Source: Capsulimonadaceae bacterium (GTDB lineage: Bacteria > Armatimonadota > Armatimonadia > Armatimonadales > Capsulimonadaceae). Taken from it: a DNA stretch of 64,000 bases. Below the pieces are notes generated by a model. The model had not been told where the DNA came from, searched no databases, and saw nothing but the letters and a program-made list of their open reading frames with translations. The position numbers were made by a program, and so were the translations under genes. This document shows, piece after piece, positions 54,391 to 62,633 of the stretch; the first letter of the stretch is position 1, and every line of letters starts with the position of its first letter. Where the stretch lies: NCBI GenBank assembly GCA_031292625.1, contig JARLGU010000028.1, forward strand, positions 1-64,000, given 5' to 3'.

Positions 54391-55245
54391 TTAGAGATAG
54401 CTGAAAGTCATCGTAACGGGATTGCCGTTGCCGTCTTTGAGGGCGGTCGCGCCAGACGCATTGGCATACGCTTGAGCCCAGGACGTTCCGCCGGGGACAT
54501 ACCCCGCGCTCACCTTGGTCCCAACCAGCCATTTAACATGGCCGTCGCATGCGAGGAATACTCCCCCTCCTGAGTGAGCTGGCTGCTGATGGTAGCCGAT
54601 TCCGGGGGTAAATTGCCAGCCGGATTCGCCGCTGGACGCGGACGACGGAAACGTATTGTTCATGAGACCTGTCCGATAGTCGATCTCTGAGCCGCCGTCA
54701 CCGCCATTCGGCTTCGTTGCGCCATCACACTCGACGGAACTCCAGTCCGTCAGAGGAGCCGATCCGGGAAACCAACCGCCATATGTCTCACAAATGAGTA
54801 CGGTCACCGCGGGCGCGGTCATTTTGGCGATGATCACCGAACTCGGCTGCCCCGTCGCGCTGCTCCAGTTAAGCCATGCGTTCATTCCGTATGACTCAGT
54901 GACGTAGCCTGGCGTCGAATAGACGAAGGTGTCGTTTGGACAGAGGAAGACGTTGTTACTTTTTACGTAAGGATAAATATAGCCAATCCAGCCCGCCTTG
55001 TTGCTCTTCCCGCACGGGACCGTGTCATCATAGTCTTGCTCGTATTGCGTAAACGCGATTCCGATCTGCTTCAAATTATTCATGCAGGCAGTTTGTCTAG
55101 CTTTCTCCCTGGCGGTCGCGAAGACCGGAAAGAGGATTGCCGCTAATATTGCAATAATTGCAATGACTACGAGTAGTTCAATCAGTGTAAACGCCGTTCT
55201 CGCGGATTGCTTCCGTAATGCGCCTTCGTATCGATCAGCCGTCAT
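54391..55245 (-). CDS. DUF1559 pseudopilin-like protein
   Basis: 284 residues. Leader [18 protein letters not shown], then [20 protein letters not shown] and [16 protein letters not shown]. Middle motifs are [14 protein letters not shown] and [11 protein letters not shown]-terminal [16 protein letters not shown] precedes the ATG. It directly abuts the Tat-exported glycosidase gene downstream, and has its own promoter at 55343. The nearest regulator is the divergent LacI gene at 55671. Confidence 0.92.
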   Translation of the reverse strand: MTADRYEGALRKQSARTAFTLIELLVVIAIIAILAAILFPVFATAREKARQTACMNNLKQIGIAFTQYEQDYDDTVPCGKSNKAGWIGYIYPYVKSNNVFLCPNDTFVYSTPGYVTESYGMNAWLNWSSATGQPSSVIIAKMTAPAVTVLICETYGGWFPGSAPLTDWSSVECDGATKPNGGDGGSEIDYRTGLMNNTFPSSASSGESGWQFTPGIGYHQQPAHSGGGVFLACDGHVKWLVGTKVSAGYVPGGTSWAQAYANASGATALKDGNGNPVTMTFSYL

Positions 55246-55342
55246 GGACTTATATCCTTTCGGTCGTCCGCGGCCGCGCCAGGATCGTTCTGGAAACGGC
55301 GAGATCGCGGACCGCTTTGCATGTCAGTATAAGCACTGAACT

Positions 55343-55371
55343 ATCGTAACAGTATACGAGCAATTTGTCAA
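55343..55371 (-). promoter_or_regulatory. Promoter of the pseudopilin/Tat-glycosidase operon
   Basis: On the minus strand: TTGACA (55366-55371), a 17-bp spacer and TACGAT (55343-55348). CAGTATA occurs twice, about 25 bp apart, on the plus strand around 55325-55357 and may be a regulator site. Confidence 0.72.
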
Positions 55372-55596
55372 GAGATATTTGAGACCGCGATTAAGGTCTC
55401 GCGCGTACAACAAATGGCACAGCGGGCGTCAAATGTTGATTAGAATATTAGTATACTCTTTAGGACCCAGAGGCGAGCCTGCGAGGCGCAAAACCGCAGC
55501 GGAGCGCGACCGGCCGCGATGATTATTCCGTCGCCCGCCTGGCGCTGCGTCCGCCCGTTGCCGACGCTTGAAAGGCGTAAGGCAAAAAGCGGCGCA

Positions 55597-55626
55597 TTGA
55601 CAGATCGTGAGCCGCCGTGTTACGAT
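55597..55626 (+). promoter_or_regulatory. Promoter of the LacI-family gene
   Basis: TTGACA at 55597-55602, an 18-bp spacer and TACGAT at 55621-55626. Downstream, GTGTCGCTTCGTGC carries on its minus strand the ACGAAGCG core of one operator half-site. This could permit weak autoregulation. Confidence 0.65.
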
Positions 55627-55670
55627 AACGTGTCGCTTCGTGCCGCTTGCCGGAGCTCACGCCTTCAACA

Positions 55671-56732
55671 ATGGACATCAAACGCCCTGTTTCCAAAACC
55701 GCAAGCCTGCGGGACGTCGCCGCAAAAGCGGGGATCGGCATCGCAACAGCCTCCTCGGTTCTCAATGGTTCGCGCAGCAACACGCGCGTGTCCGAGGCGA
55801 CGCGCAAGAGGATCGTCGACGCCGCGCGAGAGCTGCGTTATCATCCCAACGCCGTCGCGCGAGCCCTTGCCGGCCATCCCACGAAGACGTTGGGGGTCTT
55901 GTTTGGCCTTCCGCGCGTCACGATCGCCGAGTCAAATCCGTTTGCCTTCGCGGTCATCGAGGGGATCTTAGCGGGCGCGGCGAAGGAGGGTTACAACGTA
56001 ACTCTCTTCACGGAGCCATGGGTTGATGCCGCGCAGTCTCTCGGCAAGATGCGGGACGGCCGCGTCGATGGCGTTATCGTCATTGCAGCGTCTAGCCAGT
56101 CGGACATACTCCCGACTCTGAGCGAGTTCGGCGTCCCTGCGGTAGCGCTTGCCGCGGCGGCGTCTGACTCTCCCGTTCCCGCCGTTGACGTGGACAACCA
56201 TGCGGGCTCACGGATGGCCGTCAACCATCTTCTCGAGCTAGGTCACCGCCGGATCGCGCACCTTCAAGGGGACGATACGCTCAGCAGCGCGGTCAGAAGC
56301 CGGGACGGTTTCTTGCAGGCGCTGCGGGATGCCGGCATTGAGGCTGCGGAAGGTTATGTTCCTGCTGGAACGTACGAGGAAAAGTCCGGATACGAGCGCG
56401 CCATATTTCTCTTAGAGCGTCCCGATCCGCCCACCGCGATTGTTGCGGCAAACGACGTTCTGGCAATCGCCGCGATCCAGGCCGCTCACGACCGCAACGT
56501 GCGCGTGCCGGAAGATCTGTCGGTCGTTGGATTTGACGATATTCCAATGGCTGCGTTTATCGATCCGCCGCTTACGACGGTCCATCAGGATCTTCTAGGC
56601 ATGGGGACGAAGGCGGTTCGCGTGCTTATGCAGGTCTTACGCGGCGAAGCGACTCCCGGCGAACCGTTTCTGTTTATGCCCGTACTCGTCGTGCGGAAGT
56701 CGACGGCCGCTCCTGCCGTTCAGAGCTTGTAG
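55671..56732 (+). CDS. LacI-family transcriptional regulator
   Basis: 353 residues. True LacI helix-turn-helix at residues 9-60 (ASLRDVAAKAGIGIATASSV, RVSEATRKRIVDAARELRYH, hinge PNAVARALAG), then the sugar-binding-protein-like sensor (DGVIVIAASSQSD, LLELGHRRIAHLQGDD, PPTAIVAANDVLAIAAI, VVGFDDIPMAAFIDPPLTTV). ATG at 55671 is chosen because the HTH begins straight after it; a TTG eight codons earlier is also in frame. It is the only classical LacI repressor in the window and so the best local candidate to bind the GAC-K-AA-K-CG palindromes, though regulators outside the window are equally possible. Confidence 0.92.
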   Translation: MDIKRPVSKTASLRDVAAKAGIGIATASSVLNGSRSNTRVSEATRKRIVDAARELRYHPNAVARALAGHPTKTLGVLFGLPRVTIAESNPFAFAVIEGILAGAAKEGYNVTLFTEPWVDAAQSLGKMRDGRVDGVIVIAASSQSDILPTLSEFGVPAVALAAAASDSPVPAVDVDNHAGSRMAVNHLLELGHRRIAHLQGDDTLSSAVRSRDGFLQALRDAGIEAAEGYVPAGTYEEKSGYERAIFLLERPDPPTAIVAANDVLAIAAIQAAHDRNVRVPEDLSVVGFDDIPMAAFIDPPLTTVHQDLLGMGTKAVRVLMQVLRGEATPGEPFLFMPVLVVRKSTAAPAVQSL

Positions 56733-56954
56733 CGAAGATAATTAAATTTCTTTGCGGCACGGTGCTCTTTGAGCGTTATCTGATCGCATCTCCTACGCTT
56801 CGTGGGAAGAGATCCCAGTAGAATCCGTCATTTCGATGGTACGGAACGACCTTGATCGAGCTATAGTGTCTTTAGGGTGCAATGAGGCAAATCCCGGCCC
56901 CCTCGCGCGCATCTCGCGCCGTCGATCCGAACGCGGATCGAGGAGGAAGACGAC

Positions 56955-57755
56955 ATGGTACTCACAGACCAACAAGTACGGTTTTACAATACATTCGGAT
57001 ACCTGGAATTTAGGCAGCTTTTTACCGTCGCGGAAATTGCTGAGTTCGCAACGGCCTTCGACGAGGCAATGAACTCAACGGGTAAAGACGTCGGCGTGCC
57101 TGGTCAGGTTCGTCGCCTTCTGGATGCCCCGATCGAGCATAGCCGGGTGACGTGCGCCCTGCTTGACGACGAACGAGTGACTAGCATCGCGTCGGCGCTC
57201 TTGGGCAAGGATTTTAATTATGCCGGCGGCGACGGCACGCTTGACGCCGGTGATACAAGCTGGCATATCGATGGTAACTGGGGCGAGCATTTCGCCGCAA
57301 AAATGATCTTCTTTCTCGATCCCGTGCGTCGCGACACCGGCTGTCTGCGCATCGTTCCGGGCAGCCATAGGCCGGATCACCACATTCGCGCGTATCGCCT
57401 GGATCCGAACCGGTCGGAGCAGCAGTTCGGCATCGACCCGCGCGACTTCCCAGGCAACGTTCCCCTCGAAGCCGATCCGGGAGACGTGATCATATTTAAC
57501 CATGACCTGTTTCACGCCCTGTTCGGCGGTAACGCCCATCGACGCGAGTTCACGATTAACCTGACCAAGAAGTGCCACAATCAGGTCGACCTGATGACGC
57601 TTCGCGAGTATTTGCGCTTTAACGTCGGGACTCGCTCGTGGGGATCGATGTATACGAGCTTGATGCTCGAGACCGCCGATCCCGAGCGCCTGACGCACCT
57701 CGAACAGGTGCGCGACCTGTACGACCAGTTGAGCAAGGCGCCGGTCGCGCTCTGA
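56955..57755 (+). CDS. Phytanoyl-CoA dioxygenase (PhyH) family protein
   Basis: 266 residues. Non-haem Fe(II)/2-oxoglutarate oxygenase fold. Iron ligands: SWHIDGNW (H104, D106) and NHDLFHALFGG (H187); the following HRREFTINL gives the 2-oxoglutarate arginine. LRIVPGSHRPDHHIR is the family's middle motif. The natural substrate cannot be told; in sugar-degrading bacteria such proteins often act on small metabolites. GAGGAGGAAG precedes the ATG and a strong terminator follows, so it is a single-gene unit. A second, distant PhyH protein lies at 61542. Confidence 0.9.
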   Translation: MVLTDQQVRFYNTFGYLEFRQLFTVAEIAEFATAFDEAMNSTGKDVGVPGQVRRLLDAPIEHSRVTCALLDDERVTSIASALLGKDFNYAGGDGTLDAGDTSWHIDGNWGEHFAAKMIFFLDPVRRDTGCLRIVPGSHRPDHHIRAYRLDPNRSEQQFGIDPRDFPGNVPLEADPGDVIIFNHDLFHALFGGNAHRREFTINLTKKCHNQVDLMTLREYLRFNVGTRSWGSMYTSLMLETADPERLTHLEQVRDLYDQLSKAPVAL

Positions 57756-57777
57756 CGACAGGTTGACGAAAAACACG

Positions 57778-57824
57778 AACACGGCGACCGCCCCGAAGCG
57801 TTGGGATCGGCCGCCGTGTTTTTT
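57778..57824 (+). terminator. Rho-independent terminator of the PhyH gene
   Basis: 13-bp stem AACACGGCGACCG / CGGCCGCCGTGTT with one mismatch and a T6 tract. It lies 22 bp after the stop. With its A-rich upstream flank it may also serve the convergent gene ending at 57864. Confidence 0.85.
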
Positions 57825-57863
57825 GTTGGCGCTTTACGAGACTTAGGCGGTCGCCTTGCCTAC

Positions 57864-58820
57864 TCAGCTGACGACGTTTTGAGGATGGCCGCCTAGCCAC
57901 GCCTCGATATTCCCGGCGGCGACATTGACAAGCGCCGCGCGGGTTTCGGGCGCTGCCCAGCCGATATGCGGCGTAATGACGCAATGCGGCGCTGTTAGAA
58001 GCGGATTGTCCGCGGCGGGCGGTTCCGTGGAGAGTACGTCGGCTGCGTAGCCGGAGATTGTCCCATGCAACAGCGCATCCGCCAGGTCTCGCTCGTTAAC
58101 CAACCCCCCGCGGGACGAGTTGACGATCAATGCCGTAGGCTTCATGCGTGCAACGAGCGCGGCGTTGACGATCTCTCTCGTTTGGGACGTTAGCGGCATA
58201 TGCAGTGAGAGTACGTCCGCCATGGTGAGAGCTTCGTCGAGCGGCAGGCGCTCGTAGGGGCTCGCCCCGGATGCTTCGCGCCCAGGAAGTTGCGCAGCGA
58301 TGACCCGCATGTCCAGCGCCGAGAGAATGCCGGCCACGCGCCGCCCAATGCTGCCCATTCCGGCGATAACCGCGACCTTGCCGGCGAGTTGGACGAGCGG
58401 GCTCGTCCAGTAAGAGAATGTCTTCGACCGGCTCCAATCGCCCGCGCGCACCTGATCTCCGTGAGCGCCTGCGTGATGCGTCAGTTCCATGAGCAGTGCA
58501 ATGGCCGTTTGTGCGGTGAAGGCGGCGCTGTAGGCGGGCACGTTGCACACCGTAATGCCGCGTTGTTTCGCCGCCGTCACGTCCACGACGTCGTAACCGG
58601 TAGCCAGTACGCTCGCCAAACGCAGAGCGGGGGCGGTTGCGAGCGTGTCTGCTGTGAGCCGGACTTTGTTCGTCAAGACGACGTCCGCGTCGCGGATGCG
58701 CGCGGCGGTTTCCGCTGGCGATGTCGAATCGTACATGACCAGTTCGCCAAGCGCCGCGATCCGGGACCAATCGAGGTCGCCGGGATCCAATGGCAGTCTA
58801 TCGAGTACGACAATTTTCAT
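57864..58820 (-). CDS. D-isomer-specific 2-hydroxyacid dehydrogenase
   Basis: 318 residues. NAD(P)-dependent reduction of 2-keto acids. N-terminal part MKIVVLDRLPLDPGDLDW, with LRLASVLATGYDVVDVTAAK and the typical NVPAYS. The Rossmann fold has VAVIAGMGSIGRRVAGIL. Catalytic Arg in LIVNSSRGGLVNE, Glu in the STEPPAADNPLL region and His in CVITPHIGWA are all present. The size fits glycerate or glyoxylate/hydroxypyruvate reductases. The start at 58820 is chosen at the family N terminus; the frame is open to 58928. Repeat copy C lies directly upstream. A role in disposal of sugar-derived acids is inference. Confidence 0.93.
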   Translation of the reverse strand: MKIVVLDRLPLDPGDLDWSRIAALGELVMYDSTSPAETAARIRDADVVLTNKVRLTADTLATAPALRLASVLATGYDVVDVTAAKQRGITVCNVPAYSAAFTAQTAIALLMELTHHAGAHGDQVRAGDWSRSKTFSYWTSPLVQLAGKVAVIAGMGSIGRRVAGILSALDMRVIAAQLPGREASGASPYERLPLDEALTMADVLSLHMPLTSQTREIVNAALVARMKPTALIVNSSRGGLVNERDLADALLHGTISGYAADVLSTEPPAADNPLLTAPHCVITPHIGWAAPETRAALVNVAAGNIEAWLGGHPQNVVS

Positions 58821-58843
58821 GGTGGGAGAATCCGGTCCTTTGA

Positions 58844-59098
58844 GGGTGTGTAATAAATTGGCGTAATGCGAGAAAGATTCAGGACGGCTCGTGCCGCCGG
58901 GGCACTTTTTTGCCCGCGCCACGTTCACGGCGGTGATTTACGATGCCTCGTCGGCACGCGTACGGCCTTTTGCCTCCAGCGTCCGATCCCAGCGCACATC
59001 GGTAAGCGGTGAAAGCGCTGTCATGGCCCTATTTCAAAAATTGCCCCGGCGGCAACAGAGCCGTCTTACAAACCCTTTCGATTTCTTACACCGGCGCC
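58844..59098 (+). repeat. 250-bp intergenic repeat, copy C
   Basis: Opens GGGTGTGTAATAAATTGG, then GCGAGAAAGATTCAGGACGG and CTCGTGCCGCCGGGGCAC, and ends GAGCCGTCTTACAAACCC followed by TTTCGATTTCTTACACCGG. It is very close to copy B in its first 110 bp. It fills most of the 435-bp gap between the dehydrogenase and lyase genes. The remaining part (59099-59255) shows no gene. Confidence 0.8.
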
Positions 59099-59255
59099 TA
59101 GACAAGGAGATAGGACTTGCGCATGATTGGCGCTGACTGGTTGCCTATTCGTAAATAGATAGGATTTAAGAACGCTCCGTGGTCATCGTTTTTTCTTGCG
59201 CTTCGCGACGTGAGATCGATATGTTGAGTGTTTTTGTCAAAGCGCAAAAGGGAGC

Positions 59256-61067
59256 TTAACGCGCCGCGCTTGCCATGAGATCAGGGTCCGTGCTGAGTAT
59301 CACGGAGATCTTCGCGTCGGTCACCATGTCCGGCAAGTCGATGAGTAGCTTGGTGATCCCCTTGTTCTCATTCTGCGGCGGCGCTTGCTCCGCCGACAAG
59401 GCTTGGAACTGCGCGCCGAGCGGCTGCAGGATGCGCGCATAGAGCTGCTTGCCGTGCAGGCTGAGCACGGCCGTTGCGCCGTTTATCTGGACGGTTGCCG
59501 CCGTATGGACCTGCCAGCGCACCGAGACCGGCGCGGGCGCTTCGATTTCATCCTGTATCACGACGCCTTGACCGTTGCCAACGAGCTGTACCGACCGAGA
59601 GACGTGGCTCGCGAGCGGGGCGTACGCCTGCGTTAGGTCGGCTTCCGCGAACGGCAGCGGGGTTGTTTGGAACTTGACGATTGGCGCGGCGGCTTTCGTC
59701 GATTGGTTTTGCCCATTGATCACCAGAGTGTTTTGGCCGTTTGTGCCTAGCCTGTAATAGGTGAATCGCTCCTTGCCGAAATAGCCTGGCATGTCGTAGT
59801 TGTCAGCGCCAAGGAGTTGGACCCATCTTTCGCCGAGGGCATCGAGCACGAAGCTGCCGATATCGAGGTGCGAGTGATTCGCTTTATTGTCTCCACCCTT
59901 GAACGCAACGTACAGGGCGTTGGGCTCGTCCCAACTCGAGCGCATCGTTGCGACGTTGACTTGCTTGAAGAGCGCGTTCAGAGGGAGGTGCGCGTCGGCA
60001 GGGGAAACGGAGGCAGGCTCGTACCAGAAAAGGGCGAGCGGATTGTGCTCATGTCCGCCGTGCAGGGCCGACCACGCGAATACAGGTTGACGATATCGCC
60101 GGGAGAGGGCCATGGACTCGGTGTATGTGCCGACGCCCGACCCGGCATCCGCGAAATTGAACGACTTGTTTGTCGGGCCTGTCATATAGATACGGTAGTA
60201 GCCGGTTTGCGCGAGCCCGGGCATGTCGCTGAAGCCCCAATCGGTTCCGAGCGCCGTCTGTAGGGCCGCGAGACCGAGGACAGCGTACTGCGTGGCATAT
60301 TCCCAGTAGCCGGGTCCTTCGGGCCATCCGCCATCGGGAGCGTAGGTTGCGAGCGCTATGGGCATCGAGGCGCGCACGTTTGTGAGAATGGCTTTTGCCA
60401 GATCGGGCTCATCCTCCGCCACGGCAAGCGCGCCGAGGAGCATGCCTCCGTTGCAGACAAGATTCCAGTTGTGCGAGACTTTCGGCCACCAGGGTGATGG
60501 GCCCTTGCCGTTGTAGGAGTCCAGCCCAGGCTTAAGCCCTTTCTCGACGATCGATTGGCGGATAGACGCGCGCTCTTCCGGCGAGAGGGCGTTGTATAAC
60601 CAATCGTAACCGATCGCCACGGCCGCGGTCATCTCGGCCGTATCCAGAAAATGCTGCGGATGCCAATCCTGGAAAGCGTCTACGGCCGCGATCTCCTGGC
60701 GCGCTCTGTCCAGCCAGCGCGGATCATGGTCGATCCTGTACAATCCGGCCAGCAGCGTGATCCGTCGCAATGCGGTCCGGCTCTTGTCGAGGAGGCGCGG
60801 GCCTTTGAGGACGTACTCCACCGGAGGCTGCGAGAGGATTTGAGTTCCCTCGGCCTTCATTCCCGCCAGGATCGTCTGCGCGGCGGTATCCGTCCCGAGC
60901 ACTTCCTGAGCATGGGCCACATCGCTATCGAGTGCGAGCAAGCGGGGATGAGCCGGACGCAGCGCGCCGAGCGGCTGGGCGTCCTGAGCGAAGGCGGGAA
61001 GCGTAATGGCGGCGATCGACAGCGCAACGACCGCAAGACCGTGGAGGAATAGGGAGGACCGTTTCAT
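59256..61067 (-). CDS. Exported heparinase II/III-like polysaccharide lyase
   Basis: 603 residues. Signal peptide MKRSSLFLHGLAVVALSIAA ending PAFAQ. An alpha/alpha toroid follows (AVAIGYDWLYNALSPEERAS, SHNWNLVCNGGMLLGALAVA, PDGGWPEGPGYWEYATQYAV), then the heparinase II/III-like beta domain with KANHSHLDIGSFVLDALGER, WVQLLGADNYDMPGYF and GQNTLVINGQ. The order is that of PL12/PL15/PL17-type lyases of acidic glycans. Tyr and His in the PEGPGYWEY and NHSHLD motifs are the likely catalytic residues. The start at 61067 is chosen from the signal peptide. rpsU lies 142 bp upstream with a terminator between. Confidence 0.9.
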   Translation of the reverse strand: MKRSSLFLHGLAVVALSIAAITLPAFAQDAQPLGALRPAHPRLLALDSDVAHAQEVLGTDTAAQTILAGMKAEGTQILSQPPVEYVLKGPRLLDKSRTALRRITLLAGLYRIDHDPRWLDRARQEIAAVDAFQDWHPQHFLDTAEMTAAVAIGYDWLYNALSPEERASIRQSIVEKGLKPGLDSYNGKGPSPWWPKVSHNWNLVCNGGMLLGALAVAEDEPDLAKAILTNVRASMPIALATYAPDGGWPEGPGYWEYATQYAVLGLAALQTALGTDWGFSDMPGLAQTGYYRIYMTGPTNKSFNFADAGSGVGTYTESMALSRRYRQPVFAWSALHGGHEHNPLALFWYEPASVSPADAHLPLNALFKQVNVATMRSSWDEPNALYVAFKGGDNKANHSHLDIGSFVLDALGERWVQLLGADNYDMPGYFGKERFTYYRLGTNGQNTLVINGQNQSTKAAAPIVKFQTTPLPFAEADLTQAYAPLASHVSRSVQLVGNGQGVVIQDEIEAPAPVSVRWQVHTAATVQINGATAVLSLHGKQLYARILQPLGAQFQALSAEQAPPQNENKGITKLLIDLPDMVTDAKISVILSTDPDLMASAAR

Positions 61068-61159
61068 GGAGGAGTGTTCTCCGAATCGGCAGTGGGAACC
61101 TCCTTCACTTAAAGGGAGCGCGTATTCCCGCACGTGAGATTTTAGGCGTACGGTCCACG

Positions 61160-61193
61160 AAACCAAACACCCCCGCCGGAAAACCGGAGGGGG
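61160..61193 (-). terminator. Terminator of rpsU
   Basis: On the minus strand: CCCCCTCCGG-TTTT-CCGGCGGGGG, then TGTTTGGTTT. A strong stem with a modest T tract, 15 bp after the rpsU stop. Confidence 0.7.
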
Positions 61194-61208
61194 CGCTTTG
61201 AATAGCGA

Positions 61209-61406
61209 CTACTCGTTGGAGGTGCTGTTCTTTAGCTTCTGCTTACGCTTTGCCGCGGCGATCTGCTTTCGCTTGCGGTCGCTTGGCTTCTGATATTCAT
61301 AGTGCTCGCGCGCTTCGCGAAGAACGCCAGTCTGCTGAATCTGCTTCTTGAATCGCTTCAGAGCCTGATCCAACGTCTCGTTCGGCTTAACTTGAACCTG
61401 CGTCAA
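61209..61406 (-). CDS. rpsU: 30S ribosomal protein bS21
   Basis: 65 residues, small basic protein of the 30S platform near the anti-Shine-Dalgarno end of 16S rRNA. VQVKPNETLDQALKRFKKQI, then LREAREHYEYQKPSDRKRKQ and a Lys/Arg-rich tail are typical. The start codon is TTG, with AAGGGGTG just upstream; no ATG or GTG is available. It stands alone between carbohydrate genes. Confidence 0.96.
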   Translation of the reverse strand: MTQVQVKPNETLDQALKRFKKQIQQTGVLREAREHYEYQKPSDRKRKQIAAAKRKQKLKNSTSNE

Positions 61407-61541
61407 ACTTATTCACCCCTTTTAACCACGCATCGGCATTGACATTGAGTGCAGGTGGCATTATACCGCGATGCCGTCCAACTGTCAATCAAAATTCACC
61501 AGGCGATCAGGGCGATCGCACTCGTTCGTAGGACATCCCAT

Positions 61542-62444
61542 TCAGCTGCGGGCGGAATTTGTGTTGGAACCCGCGGCGGTTTCCTTTGCGTCCCGATCGC
61601 AAGCGTTTTGCGTCCGCTGCTTCCAGTAGTATTGATGCCGATCCGATTTCCAGCCGGCGTAGAGAGCGTCCCACGTGTTCCTGCCATGGTGCGGTTCGAG
61701 CGACGCAGGGTCGATTGGTTGACTCTGCCCCTGGAATCGATAGTCGACCGAAATGCGCAGTCGATCCTCCGTGAGATTCGGCAGTCCCTTGTGTACGAGC
61801 AAGCTGTGGAAAACGATCACGTCGCCGGCCTCGAAATCCGACGCCGTCCACGTGTACGGCAAGGTATCCGTGTCGATCCCCTTGCCCCCAGCGCCGAGGG
61901 CATCGCGAGTGGGGAATATGCCGCTCGTGTGCGACCCGGGAAGCACGGCAAGGCTGCCGAGGGTCTGGGGGCAGTCGGAAAGCGGTATCCACGCTGTCCA
62001 GGTCTCTTCGGTCCCGCGAATATGGATAAAGTCCTGGTGCGCGGGCGTCGAATATTGCACAACCTTGGGAAAGATAATCCGCGCGATAGTGCGTGGATGA
62101 ACGAGGGTTGGCTCGCCAAAGAGCGCGTCGAAAATGCCGATCAGCTTCGGAGTGTGCGCAAGTGCGTGGAAATCTTCGAGCGCAAGCACTTTTTCGTACA
62201 CGTCGAAAAACGTGGGCTGGCCTTCAATATGCGCGACGCCATTCGCCGCAATCCCGTCGGCCGGATCCGTTCCGGACTTCAGCCATCGGTGATCCTCGCA
62301 GATCGCGAGGATCTGCGCTCGGACGTTCGCGAGTTCGGCCGGATCGATCAATTCGCGGAAAAAGAGATACCCCTCTGCGCGCGCCTTGTCGCGCAGCTTT
62401 TGTGGCTGGTGCATCAAATCGTTTGCTATCGAAAATGGCTCCAT
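61542..62444 (-). CDS. Phytanoyl-CoA dioxygenase (PhyH) family protein
   Basis: 300 residues. MEPFSIANDLMHQPQKLRDK, then FFRELIDPAELANVRAQILA. Iron ligands are AHQDFIH (H136, D138) and SLLVHKGLPN (H218); the Arg of RLRISVDYRFQ binds 2-oxoglutarate. Between them stand WTAWIPLSDCPQTLGSLAVL and PGSHTSG. The start at 62444 has GGGGAGGG upstream; the frame is open much further but without support. The C-terminal 30 residues (HQYYWKQRTQNA onward) look unordered. Substrate unknown. Confidence 0.9.
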   Translation of the reverse strand: MEPFSIANDLMHQPQKLRDKARAEGYLFFRELIDPAELANVRAQILAICEDHRWLKSGTDPADGIAANGVAHIEGQPTFFDVYEKVLALEDFHALAHTPKLIGIFDALFGEPTLVHPRTIARIIFPKVVQYSTPAHQDFIHIRGTEETWTAWIPLSDCPQTLGSLAVLPGSHTSGIFPTRDALGAGGKGIDTDTLPYTWTASDFEAGDVIVFHSLLVHKGLPNLTEDRLRISVDYRFQGQSQPIDPASLEPHHGRNTWDALYAGWKSDRHQYYWKQRTQNACDRDAKETAAGSNTNSARS

Positions 62445-62633
62445 GTTTGCCCTCCCCTCAGAATTGTGTTCCAGCTTACCATGGGGATCCGTCCATCGGG
62501 AATGGACGGAGGCGAGAATCCCTGGAGCGAATCGGGGCGTGGGGCGGAGCCAGAGAAACGAGCGCAAAATCTTGGCGCGCCGGCGACTGATGCAAGCGGT
62601 GGGGCGTGCAGGAAGGCTAGGGCCTTGCGCCAT

